The notes below the pieces were generated by a model. It did not search any database. It worked only from the letters and a program-made list of their open reading frames with translations, and was not told the origin of the DNA. A program made the position numbers and the translations under genes. Below, in pieces: positions 9,714-20,500 of a DNA stretch of 43,000 nucleotides (its first letter is position 1; the number at the start of each line of letters is the position of its first letter). The stretch lies in contig NC_092583.1 in assembly GCF_037975245.1 (NCBI RefSeq), positions 665,764-708,763 on the forward strand, given 5' to 3'. Source of the stretch: Apostichopus japonicus (taxonomy: Eukaryota; Echinodermata; Holothuroidea; Aspidochirotida; Stichopodidae).

Positions 9714-12700
9714 GTCTGTCTATATGACATAATTTATATTTTGGTGTACAAGACTCCATTGCTAGATCGAATCAGACCTTGGTTTAACCATAACCAACAC
9801 CACCAAACAGTGGTTTAGCCTACGGTTAACCTCACATTTTGTCACAGTCGGCTGAAACCTAGGCCCGGGCCTAAGTTAGGCTAACTGAAATCAAGTTATA
9901 TTAAGTTAGGCCTAACAAAACAAGTAAAAGTTACTAGGCTAGTTAGATAAGTTAGACAATGTACTGGACAGTAGGTGGCTAGTCATGGTAAGAAGCTTTT
10001 CCAGTTTCTTTGTTTTATTTATCACATTTTTGGACTAGGCAAAACGTCAGTGAAATACAAAGATATCTGAAGGACATTAGGTTGGCAGCAGTTCTGCCAT
10101 TTAATTTATACTGCCTTAAAAAAATTGGCTTCAATGATGATGCAAATGTTTATTTGTATGACGGCCGGAATAAAACATTCTTACATCAAATACATTAGAG
10201 GTGCCAGCTTGTCACTGTTTTACATCAAATACATTAGAGGTGCCAGCTTGTCACTGTTATCAGTCGATATACTGTATTGTTGGTTAATTGTCAAATCTAG
10301 GCCTATTCATGCCTTCTTCATAACCCAGCTTCTATCATATTCAATTAACCCTTACGCCTAGGCAATGTTTAAAAGAAATGAAGACTCCGGCCTTTTTTGC
10401 TTGATTTGTAGTCTTACCACAAATTTGTCCGAGCTAGCTTTTGATTAGTACTAGTTTGTATGGACTTAGAGTATGGTTATTCCAACAAATATACAATTTA
10501 TTCCATTTATCAAATATGGTGCTTCCTGCCATAGAAAAAAGGGCTTTTGGCCATGGTGGAAAGCACCTACTTTATGGCGGAAAGACATATACATTACATT
10601 CTAACCGCAATAATATACCAGGAAGCAATAAAATATGAAGCAGGGAACAGTGTCAGACAGTTTTATCAGTTATCTGATAAGCTTACAGACGGTCTGAGTC
10701 TTGGGAGAACAAAAATAAGGCTATACCTTGTCAAAGTGCAAATGAAACTTGGATGTACGACTCTGCTAACTAATGGTCATCACAGGTCTAAACCAAATAA
10801 CTTCTAAAATCCTTTTGTGGATCTGAAACATAGGCCTGCACTTCAAATTCAACCTCTGATGATACATTGAATTTGTGTGATTTTGTGTAAGTAAGTTCTG
10901 TTATCATTAACCTGTCTGCCAAAACAAATGCATAACCCTGTGACTTCTTATTCATGAAAGTAGCATTTGTTTCAAGTCATTTAATTATATTTTGGGAAGG
11001 AAAATGCCATTGAATCAAGTCTAGGTAGGTACTTCTACTACAGCATTGAATGTATCAAAGTAAACATTTGGAGCGACTGTTATTAGTTGTCATTTTGTGA
11101 AATTTATATTACATTCATTTCATAACACTACTGTCCTTCTATGTAACTACTAATGTCCCTGCTGAAAGTTGTTGTGGATAAACTGTGCATGGTGTGTAGT
11201 GTTCACAGGGAGTGCTATTGTATCAAATGTAAATTCTGGTTTGCAACACAACCACACTACTGAACGGTACTTTGCGAGTCTCTTGACCTCAGTTGGTACT
11301 CTACCACTGTGTTGTATAGTGCATATGATTGCATACAGTGAATTAACAGTTGCACATTTGATCTCTTTCAGAGCTTGTGGACAAGTGTATTGGTTCCAGA
11401 ATACACATCGTTATGAAGAGTGACAAGGAAATTGTTGGAACTCTTCTTGGCTTTGATGACTTTGTCAGTATCCTTTGACAACTATTATGTTCTCCTCAGG
11501 TGTATATCGCTGCTTAGACATTTCTGTGTACATAGTGATATAAAGCAGATTGGAAGTTTTTAAGTGTTTTGTAATATAAAGATGTAGTTCCATATCCTCA
11601 GCCACAAACCTTTTAGAATTGTTGCTGCAATTCTCTAGTTAAGGAAGCAAATGTGGGGGGGGGGGGGGTTGGAGGTGGAAGGAGGGTTGGGGGAAGGGAG
11701 GAATGGGAACAAAATGCAACAGCCAGTTTCAATATTTGTATTTGATGGCAAAATACCATCCATGGGAGTAGTCCTATTATGATGGCTGTTGATCAGCCTT
11801 GTGTATTTTCCTTGATTGTTATTTTTCTCAGATATGGTGTTGGAAGATGTCATCGAATTGTGAGTAACCTATTCTTCCTGGTTTTTTTTTCATAGCTTCT
11901 TATTGTAACAATATAGTGAGAAGTGGGGGGGGGGTGGGGGTGGGGAATTGCACCATCATGGAAATTGAGCTGAAAAGTGTTTATCTGGGAAAACTCTGTC
12001 AGCCCTCAAACACAATTATAAAGTTTCCACTTTTATCATATTCATAAGAATGATCATCAGTGATGATTTAAACAGGACATTAATGTTTCCATAAAATATA
12101 CCACAATCACAATAATATCACAGTCCATCCATCATGATAGAGATCCTTGTCTTGTATAGAAGGAATATGGCTAAAACATGTCAAACCATATTAGATTAGA
12201 AGAATTGATGAGTTAAAAGTAACAAAATGAAGTGAATTTCTTTGCCATCTTGCATAAAACAAATGTATGGTCTTGGAAAAGAAATGTTTCTTAGAAATTG
12301 TTTGATAATTAAATTTTACATAACAGTATGGGTTTAATGAGTTTTAAACATTAATGTTTTGTGTACAAGAACTAATACTGTTTTGTCATTTATATATCAA
12401 TATTCCCCAGTGTTAAATGGAAAGCCTGGCTGCTAAGAAGCAAGTGAACCATTAATGTGCACCAGCTCCTGTTTTTATGTTTTTGTTGTTGTATACTGCC
12501 CTCTACACCTCAGATGGAGCTGTTGCTGGTTCTTCTGGCCAATGAACATTTCCCAAAGTCATTGGTCTCCATGAGATACAGATCAGCAGTGTTGAATACC
12601 TTCAGTTTCCACATTTCTTAAACCTCTGTGTCACATTTCATGATCACATGAGGTGTTATAAAGCATTGTTATTTGTGCACCGTAGGGACAAGAAGTATGC

Positions 12701-15581
12701 AGAATATTATGGGATGAGGTGGGTCCAAGTGGGTTTACATTGGGGAGGTAGTGCATGAGGACTGATGGAAAAAATAAAGAAAGAGAAGCATAAAATAGTT
12801 AGGTGAAGTTAGAATCATCACTAGAAAAACCTGGCTATGAAATGATACTGCCAGAAAATGGTTGATTAATTAAAGCAAAAACTGATGTATTTTCCTTACG
12901 TGTATCGTTGCTCCACAATAAAAGTAAAGAACAAACACCTAGTTAATCATCTTTCACTAGAGTGGAAAAGAAAATTGTTGATGTTTTGTAAGAGTTAGAA
13001 TGGTTCAGTCTGGGGTGGTGTTAAAAAGGTGCAGTTGTTATGAGGAGACAGGTAAGGTTCATAAATAGATAACCCAGTAAGTTTTGGGAAAAAAATTTTT
13101 TTTTCCTTCAGACTAGGACATGATCAACCGCTGGTAAAGATCAGGATGTGGGTTAAACAGATTATTTCCATTCAGTGTTCAGCAGTTAGTTTTGGTCTAT
13201 CATCATTTTATTTTACAGTGAAACAACCGCAGAGGGCAGAAGAGTTACAAAGTTGGACCAGATCTTATTGAATGGAAACAACATCACTATGGTAAGATAA
13301 TAATTAACAAATATTTCAGGAATTTAAAATAAATATATATATATTGATATTAAAGGATGACGTTAGGTACAAAATTAATTTTGATATTTTGCGGGCCATT
13401 AAAAACACTACTATCAGTCAAGGTTGTATTTTTCTGCCACTTTGAGATATTACCCATCAAACATCTGAGGCACATCAATTACAGTGACTGGACTACAGTC
13501 TTAACACTGACCATTGGATCATAACCTCAGATGCAGTACAGGACTCAATAGGAAAACAGAACACTTTTTCAAGTTTAATTTCTACATTCCATGGGTACCA
13601 TTACATGTCAAGTAATTCATAAAGAAAAAGAAATGTTAACTGTAGCCAAATGCAGTAAACAGAGAGTAGAACCTAACTAATGTCAGATGGAAGAAGAGGA
13701 ACTATAAATAAGTAAACTCCAGATAACTTTTGAACTCTTGAGCAAGCTTAACTACTTCACTGCAGACATGAGATGTATTATATAACAACACACATAAAAT
13801 GCTGTGTTGTATATGTTTAAATTATTACTGAACGGTGTATTTTAATGCAAAAGTTTCCAATTCATTAATTTGCAATTTCACAAATGTGTTCACTTGAGTT
13901 AACAGAGATTCGTAATTAACAACCTTGAATTGAATACACCAATTGAGGTCATTACCGTCATTGTAGCAGATTTGATGAGCAATACTGGTTAGAATATATA
14001 CACATACATGTAGATGAACTTACAGACAGAGCAGGCATGACTTACATGTCCGTCTTTCCAGTTTTGATCACAAAGTGTTTCTTTACGAGCATCGATTGTC
14101 TGCACTCAGCCATGCTGCTGTCAAGTGGCTGTGTGTTAGTAAGGGAATTCATTAACTTTCAAATCAAACAGCTTTCAAATGAAAATCGGTACCACAGTGT
14201 CAAAGGAAAGCCTGCGCAAGAATTATTTTTGGTTAACCCAGAAATCCGGTTTATGGAGTATCCTATTCGTATGCTTCACTGCTGTTTGAATTTCTTATCT
14301 GTAAATTTTCTTAGCTAAAAAATTCTCAAACTAAAACGGTGCTTTTTTCATTTTTTTTATTAGAAATGTGTCCTTTAGCGAAAATTTATAAAAGTCATAT
14401 GGTCTTGTGAGTTTACATGGTAGTTTGCTAGGAGATATTTTACATGATAAAGTAACACAACAAGCTGCTTTGAAAGCAAGATTTTGGCAGGCAGATAACA
14501 TATGCATTCAAGTTGGTGTGTGCATGTAGGTTTGTTTGTATGTATGTGTGAGATGCCCCAGCTTGCCATCAATATCTCAAGAAGGGTAACGTTTATAAAA
14601 TCTTTACTTGGTATGGGGCTTTCAGTTCAAGAGTACAAGGACCTCTTGTTTTTGGTCAGGTGAAAGGTCAAATGTGAAGATATTGAAAAACCTTTGTCTC
14701 AAGAATTACAAGTCCGAGCATCTTTGTACATGCAGTAGAAATTGGCCAAGGTTATGATGTGCAGCAAGTCTACAATTTTTGGTGTAGGTCAGCAGAGATC
14801 AAGCCTGAGAACCATGTCATGAAATCCCAAGAATGGGAATGTTGGCAAATTTCATATGTAGCGTGTAACTTGCCTATTTTGAGTGCAAGGTGCCTGTTGC
14901 TTTTGGTGGAGTCAAGGTTATTTGAGGTCAGCAGGGATCAAATTGTGAAAATCTTAATAAGCTCTATTATCTCAAGGATCTCAAGCCGCATATGTAATAT
15001 TCAGAGGTGTAACTAAGAGATTTATGAGATAACTATTAAACAACCATTTAGTCATGCCTAATGGGTGACTTATTATAATTTATCCCTCAGTACAGACAAC
15101 CTTTTGTCCTGTAAATTTAATGTAATTTTGTGTAGTTCTTTTGAATTTTTTCAAAAAACGGAACTAAAAAGGCTAAATAGCAAATATGACGGGTCTAAGT
15201 TAATTTTTGAATGAGTGAACAATGAATAAAGTAGAATTAGACACAACAGTGAATTAGACACAACACAATTAGACACAATTAGAATTAGACACAACAATGG
15301 GCAGATGAGATGAAATGAGGTACAATAGGATGGAACAGAGAGGCCCTCTCAGCTGTTACACATTTTACCAACAGTACCTGCCTTTAGATGAGCAGTTCTT
15401 CATTCCTTTATTTTAGTTCTCTCATGTGCAAGGTAAATAGCAGCCCGCCCTCCATTGAGTGTGTAATATTATTTGATTACCTGCTATTAAATGACTCTCT
15501 ACAAATGGTGGGTTTGACATTTAAGACTTTTCAATGTTTTCATTGCAGCTTATCCCAGGCAGTGAGGGTCCAGAGGTCTGA
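9671..15581 (+). CDS. LSM5: LSM5, U6 snRNA-associated Sm-like protein (5 exons)
   Basis: Joined exons 9671-9713, 11372-11467, 11832-11859, 13219-13291 and 15549-15581 give 273 nt: 90 codons plus TGA. LSM5 is one subunit of the ring-shaped LSM2-8 complex, which binds the U6 snRNA 3' end in the nucleus. It is also in LSM1-7, which promotes decapping of mRNA in the cytoplasm. The product starts [16 protein letters not shown]. The Sm1 motif spans about residues 22-56 ([14 protein letters not shown] then GFDDFVNMVLEDV, with the RNA-contacting D and N near 43-47). The Sm2 motif is at about 71-80 ([10 protein letters not shown]), where N replaces the R of the usual RG pair, as in other LSM5 proteins. 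The end is [10 protein letters not shown], as in vertebrate LSM5 (LVPGGEGPEV). Length is one residue short of the human protein. All junctions are GT-AG and the frame closes across all five exons, so the gene looks intact. Start choice: first ATG of exon 1, with the conserved [10 protein letters not shown] tail right after. Confidence 0.97.
10181..10258 (+). repeat. 39-bp tandem duplication in LSM5 intron 1
   Basis: TTACATCAAATACATTAGAG... at 10181-10219 is repeated without visible change at 10220-10258, which implies a recent duplication. Confidence 0.9.
11372..11467 (+). other. LSM5: LSM5 coding exon 2
   Basis: The acceptor is ATCTCTTTCAG. The exon encodes E15 (completed) to V46 plus the first base of N47, covering most of the Sm1 motif. 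It ends at a U12-type donor. Confidence 0.95.
11468..11831 (+). other. LSM5: LSM5 intron 2, U12-type (minor spliceosome) GT-AG intron
   Basis: The donor at 11468-11476 reads GTATCCTTT, matching the highly constrained U12 donor consensus (G/A)TATCCTT at every position. The branch site TTCCTTGAT at 11808-11816 fits the U12 consensus TTCCTTRAY exactly, with branch A at 11815 lying 16 nt from the last base of the CAG acceptor (11831). Introns spliced by U11/U12 typically have 10-20 nt there and no strong polypyrimidine tract. The intron is 364 bp in phase 1, splitting the codon of the RNA-contact residue N47. The other three LSM5 introns have ordinary U2-type ends. It contains the poly-G run at 11655-11668. 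Confidence 0.88.
11655..11668 (+). repeat. Poly-G run (14) in LSM5 intron 2
   Basis: 14 uninterrupted G, followed by G-rich TTGGAGGTGGAAGGAGGGTTGG, inside the transcribed strand of the U12-type intron. It could form a G-quadruplex in the pre-mRNA (inference). A further G10 run lies at 11925-11934 in intron 3. Confidence 0.9.
11832..11859 (+). other. LSM5: LSM5 coding exon 3 (28-nt microexon)
   Basis: Only 28 nt, encoding N47 (completed) through E55 plus two bases of F56. It sits between the CTCAG acceptor of the U12-type intron and a GTGAGT donor. The encoded NMVLEDVIE is the end of the Sm1 motif, so skipping it would break the fold and, since 28 is not a multiple of 3, also the frame. Confidence 0.93.
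13219..13291 (+). other. LSM5: LSM5 coding exon 4
   Basis: The acceptor is ATTTTATTTTACAG and the donor ATG|GTAAGA. The exon completes F56 and encodes E57 to M80, including [10 protein letters not shown] and the Sm2 motif [10 protein letters not shown]. Confidence 0.95.
14520..15005 (+). repeat. GGTCA-rich dispersed repeat in LSM5 intron 4
   Basis: About 480 bp of loosely repeated phrases (ATCTCAAGAAGG near 14573, CAGGTGAAAGGTCAAATGTGAAGAT near 14658, GGTCAGCAGAGATCAA near 14787, GAGGTCAGCAGGGATCAAATTGTGAAAATCTT near 14928, ATCTCAAGGATCTCAAG near 14970). The pattern of AGGTCA, CAGAGGTCAA and TCTCAAGAA units resembles a dispersed repeat I associate with marine invertebrate genomes. The 14759-15016 open frame inside it has no gene-like features. 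Confidence 0.45.
15233..15297 (+). repeat. Short AATTAGACACAA repeats
   Basis: Four to five imperfect copies of GAATTAGACACAAC occur in 65 bp, with variable spacing, in intron 4 of LSM5. Confidence 0.8.
15549..15581 (+). other. LSM5: LSM5 coding exon 5 (stop codon)
   Basis: Follows the acceptor TTTTCATTGCAG. It encodes [10 protein letters not shown] then TGA at 15579-15581, the conserved LSM5 C-terminus. The longer open frame 15388-15831 that overlaps this exon is in another reading frame and is not a gene. Confidence 0.95.
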
Positions 15582-16540
15582 GTGTCCTGCAGAACCACCC
15601 TACCTCTCCTTGTGTCATCAGAGAAGATGCTCGTCACATAAGAGAAGAGAAATGGGTCATGCCAGCGAGGTGAATCGTGCTAAGAGGCCGTCGACATTAA
15701 ATGACAAACATTATTTACCTTTCCCGAGAGGGCACTCGGAAATCGGCCACATGGTTGTCATTGTCACCATTTTATTCGAGCTAATAAGGACATTTACAAG
15801 GTTAAAGTTTGGGTTGTGTTTCTTGATTTGAAGAGACAAGATGTGCGCATGACAGTTTGATCAATAAGCCAGCAGCTGTTGACACCAAGATGTCCTCCAA
15901 AGCTTCTCTTGTTTATGAATGGCAAAAAAAAAGTAGAACAGTTTTTAACAAATTCTTTAAGAGGTTACTAGCCCCCGAAATATCAAACGCCCGGGACATG
16001 ACGACCCAAATCGAGTGTTTTATTTTAAGGAAATCAATAGAGAATGTATCGGTTTAACTTAATTATCCATAATGGATGCCTACAGCTTCTTCTATCTCCA
16101 CGGTAAGATTTACCTTAAGGTAGAGAGACAAGGTACATTGTAATACGTTAGCCAAGTCTAGCAGTGACATCATCGTTAAGGTTGCCATGGTAAAGTTGAT
16201 GTCATTAAAATCATTGCTAATGGCATTAGTGTGTGAGTAGGTAAGAAGGGTAGTATCCGATCCTTTTTAATTTGCTTTTAAGGGAGAGTCTGTTTGGATC
16301 TGAAGCATGTGTACTGCAAGAAGTTAAATTCTGTTGTGTTGATTGATTTTATAGATAGGAATCTTTTTCTCATGATGATTACCATTCATTAATATTAAAT
16401 ACATTGTCTATTAATTAGGCATGTTCTTTGTAACTGATATCTGTTGTTTTGTTATGTTTTTGTACAAAATGTCAGAAAGATCAAGACATGTTCATTTGTC
16501 ATGAGTTTTATGAAATAAAACTGACAATAAAGTAAAAATA
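15582..16540 (+). other. LSM5: LSM5 3' UTR with two poly(A) signals
   Basis: After the stop codon there is no further acceptor or coding continuity. AT-rich sequence runs to AATAAA at 16514-16519 and again at 16526-16531. Cleavage some 10-25 nt later would put the transcript end at about 16540-16555. UTR length would be about 950 nt; an earlier end cannot be excluded. Confidence 0.6.
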
Positions 16541-17137
16541 TAATTCAAATTGTAGTGTTAAATTTTGCTACTCATCCTCTTCCAAGTAACATAAATTCCG
16601 GTGTGTCTGTCTGTTTGTTCATCTCCATGAGGAGTGGATCAAGGGGGGGTGGGGTCGTGCACACATTTGATACCTATCTGGGGAAGGACATCCAAACCCC
16701 CCCCCCTTTCCTAATGGGAGTCCTCGTAAACTACCCCAGGGCAACACTACCTCTTCTATAAGATACTTGATCCCCCTCTGGCCAATCCAGATTGATACCC
16801 CTTGTAAAATAATTGCTTGGATTTAAAATTTGCCCCATGTCCTTTTTTTAACCCTCGCACAAAAATGAGCTCAACATTGCATGTATACCTCATTATAGAA
16901 CTAATCTACTGTCTAAATACCTAGGAATACACCATTTAACATCAACACTTGTATTTCTGCAGGAAGATCCACAGACCCCCTGCCCCTCTTCCCCACCTGG
17001 GGTCAGCTTAAACCATCCCAGGGCTACACTCACTCCTTTACAACATCCTGGGTCCACCTGTAAGGTGCCCACCCCCCCTCCCCAATTCGTTTACAGAAAC
17101 AAAAGTTTGCCACAGATACTTTGCAAAGAACAGCATA
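16541..17137. repeat. C/G-rich repeat debris
   Basis: Includes a G7 run (16642), a C10 run (16697-16706) and two related segments. GTAAACTACCCCAGGGCAACACTACC near 16727 resembles TTAAACCATCCCAGGGCTACACTCACTCC near 17008. Both are followed by a short spacer and a GATCCCC or GGTCC word, so these appear to be two diverged copies of one dispersed element. Confidence 0.45.
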
Positions 17138-17511
17138 GGCGTAGGAACCCAAGTTGATTTGGGGGGGGGGGGGGGGGCTGTAACGACTTGCCCGAAAAAT
17201 ATAACCAACATTTTTCGTGCGCCCCGCGCGCATTACACCCGTTAATGTGCATATCATATAGGCATGCATCAGTTAATACATCGCATGCCAATAACATACA
17301 CTCATTTTCCGTGTTATAACCCTTCCATATTGGTTATAGTTGTTGGGAAAGTCATTACAATAATAATGATAAGAAAAATATAATTTTAACCATTGAAAAA
17401 CACATTGCAAATTATTTTTCTTTCAGTAGGTGCCCAAAAAATTCTCAGCATATTGCCCGAATTTTCACAAACATTTTTGGTTGGGGGCTGCAGCCCCCGG
17501 CCTCCTACGCC
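17138..17511. mobile_element. 374-bp inverted-repeat element with GGCGTAGGA ends
   Basis: The left end GGCGTAGGA at 17138-17146 is mirrored by TCCTACGCC at 17503-17511. ATA flanks both sides (17135-17137 and 17512-17514), a possible target duplication. Left end: the inverted repeat is followed by a G17 run (17161-17177) and CTGTAAC. Right end: on its own strand the repeat is followed by GGGGGCTGCAGCCCCC, a self-complementary block. The words GCCCGAAAAAT and GCCCGAATTTT recur inside. This looks like a short non-autonomous (MITE-like) element or two head-to-head copies of one repeat. No coding capacity. Confidence 0.45.
17161..17177 (+). repeat. Poly-G run (17)
   Basis: 17 uninterrupted G near the left end of the inverted-repeat element. 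Confidence 0.9.
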
Positions 17512-20500
17512 ATATATGACTAGAACAGTGGAAATGACTGACAAATTCAAATTAGTAAAGAAAACTTACCAACCGCATACATAACCAATAGCAGGATAGA
17601 TTGGATAGTTATTAGTGACGCCATCCATTGAGGTTAAGGGGTGTAACAACTGAAAATGTGGGAAAATACTGCATCTCAATTTCACTTAAGGCCAGGTTTG
17701 CCAATCAATTTTAATATTCTTACGCGTAGCACAACAATCTGGGGTATAAACTTGATTACATTGCACAATTCGGTAGGGTGGGGGGAGGGGGGGTGGGAAT
17801 GGAGCTAGATAAACTATGACGGGAAATGGCGAGGAAGCAGAAGCTATGTAAGTTTCTCTTATTGAAAGACCTATGTACGATTCATTTGGGTGAGTCATAC
17901 AACAGACCAGTCCGGAGATAAACACTTAACTTTGCTATATTCCACGTGTTAAACAGGTTTATACTAAAATTCTACTGTAACATAAAAATTGAAATTTGGT
18001 GTGAAAAGTCACTAATAACATGCAACACTATAATCCATTAGGAGTTCGATTGGCTAGGGTGTGTTTGCACCGAATATATATAGGTTTGACTGACAAGAAT
18101 TCACTGGAGATTTCGGCTTACAATAAAGTAAAATTAAAATAGAATAAATATCATAGTAAAAGATGAAACACAGAAAAAAAATAGGATGAAAAAGAAAAAA
18201 AAAAAAAATTGATGACAGTGTCCATCTAATATTTAAATGTCAGGGAATTATGATGTTTTATCAAACTCTCTCTCGAGGGGGGGGGGGGGGGTTGATGCCA
18301 TCGATCTGAAAGGTCACCTTTTTTGTGTGTGATGGACATATCCATACTATTCTTAAGGGTATTAATATAGTCATTAAATACTGAATTTAAAGATGAATTT
18401 CTGGCTGGATCTTTTGACAGCTTTATGTATGTATATTTGGTCATCAGCTTGTCTTTTAGTAGAATTATTTCTGCTCTAGTAAACTTGCATATTAAGTGAT
18501 GCTATTTAAGCCAATGAAGGAATGTGGGTTCAAATTGGTGGGTCACATGAGTAAATGGTGTGTTGCGATGGGCGGGGAGGGGGGGGGGGGTGAAGAGTAT
18601 TTGTCGAAAAATAAAAATAAGATGTTCAGTTGTAGTAATTAACTAAGTTCCTTCATGAAGAACTTCTGTATTACAAAACAAAATGGCGAATGCAATTGCG
18701 AGTGAAACCATAGATTAGCTCTAGCAATGAGTAATTTGTCAGTTTCAAATCATTTTGTCAGTAAGACGGAATGACAACCTTGTCACGTTTTTTTTTTACT
18801 GAAAGTTCAATGCTGTTCCTTATTAGGCCTACACTTCCACCTCTTTATACTTTCATCCCTCCTTTGAGGATAAAATATACACATTTTTCACTAACCTTGC
18901 GGGTAACGTCAGCTTTGGTAATGTTTGATCCCCTTAATATAAATACAACCACGGCACAATGACTCATCTTCCTACTCTAGGCCATCGCCAACGGTAGCCG
19001 CTGGAACGTGACTTGCCTATACCTATTTCCTTGAGTATTATGGAGTGCTAGAGGCCTACCCTAATATACCAGCCACTATCCCAAGGATCAAATTACATGA
19101 ACAAGACAATGCATCCAATTTTATTGTACTGAATATACCCCAAATATATGCTGACATCCTAATTAATATTACGAACGTGCTTGTCGATGCCCATATGCAA
19201 CGCGTCCATTGCTTCGCATTATATGGCATCATGGGGCCGTCGTAACCAAACGATTAACAACGTGTTGTAATTAAATAATGACATTAAAAGTGGACTGTCT
19301 TGAAGAAACTTCAAACGCAAATAAAATACAGGGAGGTTGGGGAAGGGGAGGGGAGGGGGGGGGGGTGGATCAAGGATTTGAAAAAAAGAGGGTGCGTGGA
19401 TTTGGATGCTTGCGCCTCCAGATTTTGCCGTTAATTTTGGACGTTAAATTGTGCATTCTGGGGCATCGGTAGGCTATAAATAAGGTGTATAATTATTATT
19501 TAATTATTAATTGTGACAATAAGTACTTTTAGTTTCTGTGTGCGGTTATAAAGGATCGAGGTCGGGGAGGGGGTGTAGTACACCCCACCCCCACTGCGGA
19601 TCCGGGCCTGAAGTTAATGATGGAACACTTATTTCTGTGATTTAAGTGTTCATATACTGTACACGTTATGATATAAATCAATGGTATTAAATGTTTATGT
19701 TGCCTTGCGTATAATAGCGTTGTTTACGGTAGTTCACCTCAGGTCCAAACTCTCAACTTTCCTTGACACGTTCCAGATCTGCGGTCAATCGCAGATCAAA
19801 CCATGAGCCAGCTCAATAAATACAATACAGTATCAGTGATTCAATACTGTAAGTTATGAACGTAACTCTGGTACGTGATGTCATGCACAATTCTGAGAAA
19901 TTATGAAATGAAATTGCGCAACTGTATACGTGTCTAAAATCTCATTTTGTCCAAAATAAAAGAACAGATTACCAAGATTGGAAATATATTTCATTTTAGG
20001 TATCAGAATTGATCATCAAGTGTTTTTTTTTTGAGGATTTATTGTCGGTTTGTCTTTCCAGATATGAATAAGATAAAGGATGAATCTGTGACCTTTTATG
20101 GTTTTAAAAGTCATAGCATCACCCGCGGTTATTAATACATTTTCAAAATCTGTATTGACAGGTTGTGACGTCACCTGATCCCTTTACCTTTCAAGAGGAT
20201 TAGTGATTCTTTTTCATACATATATTTTCCTTTTGATTTGCTGACTTCCTAACGCTAGCAGCCTCCATGGTTTGACCGAGCGGCCGTTGCCATTAGGGGA
20301 TGTTGTAAATCACTTTTCAGCTATAGCAATTTATCACCGTAACATGACATGAGTAGACTATGATGTACATAGGTGTTAGTTGAATGTCGCCATCACTTTA
20401 GGTCCCATCTGACGCGGCTGTCGCGGTTACCGTCACCTGACGTGAACTCAGTCGCATTTGCTCCGACTTCGATTTCCGCATCTTTGCAGACGATCTTTCT

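Noticed and set aside
10840-10920. C/D-box snoRNA in LSM5 intron 1 (CTGATGATAC as C box)
   Set aside because: No D box CTGA with terminal stem at a suitable distance.
15388-15831. 147-codon open frame on +, the longest in the window
   Set aside because: It overlaps LSM5 exon 5 in a different frame and spans intron and 3' UTR; no motif and no splice support.
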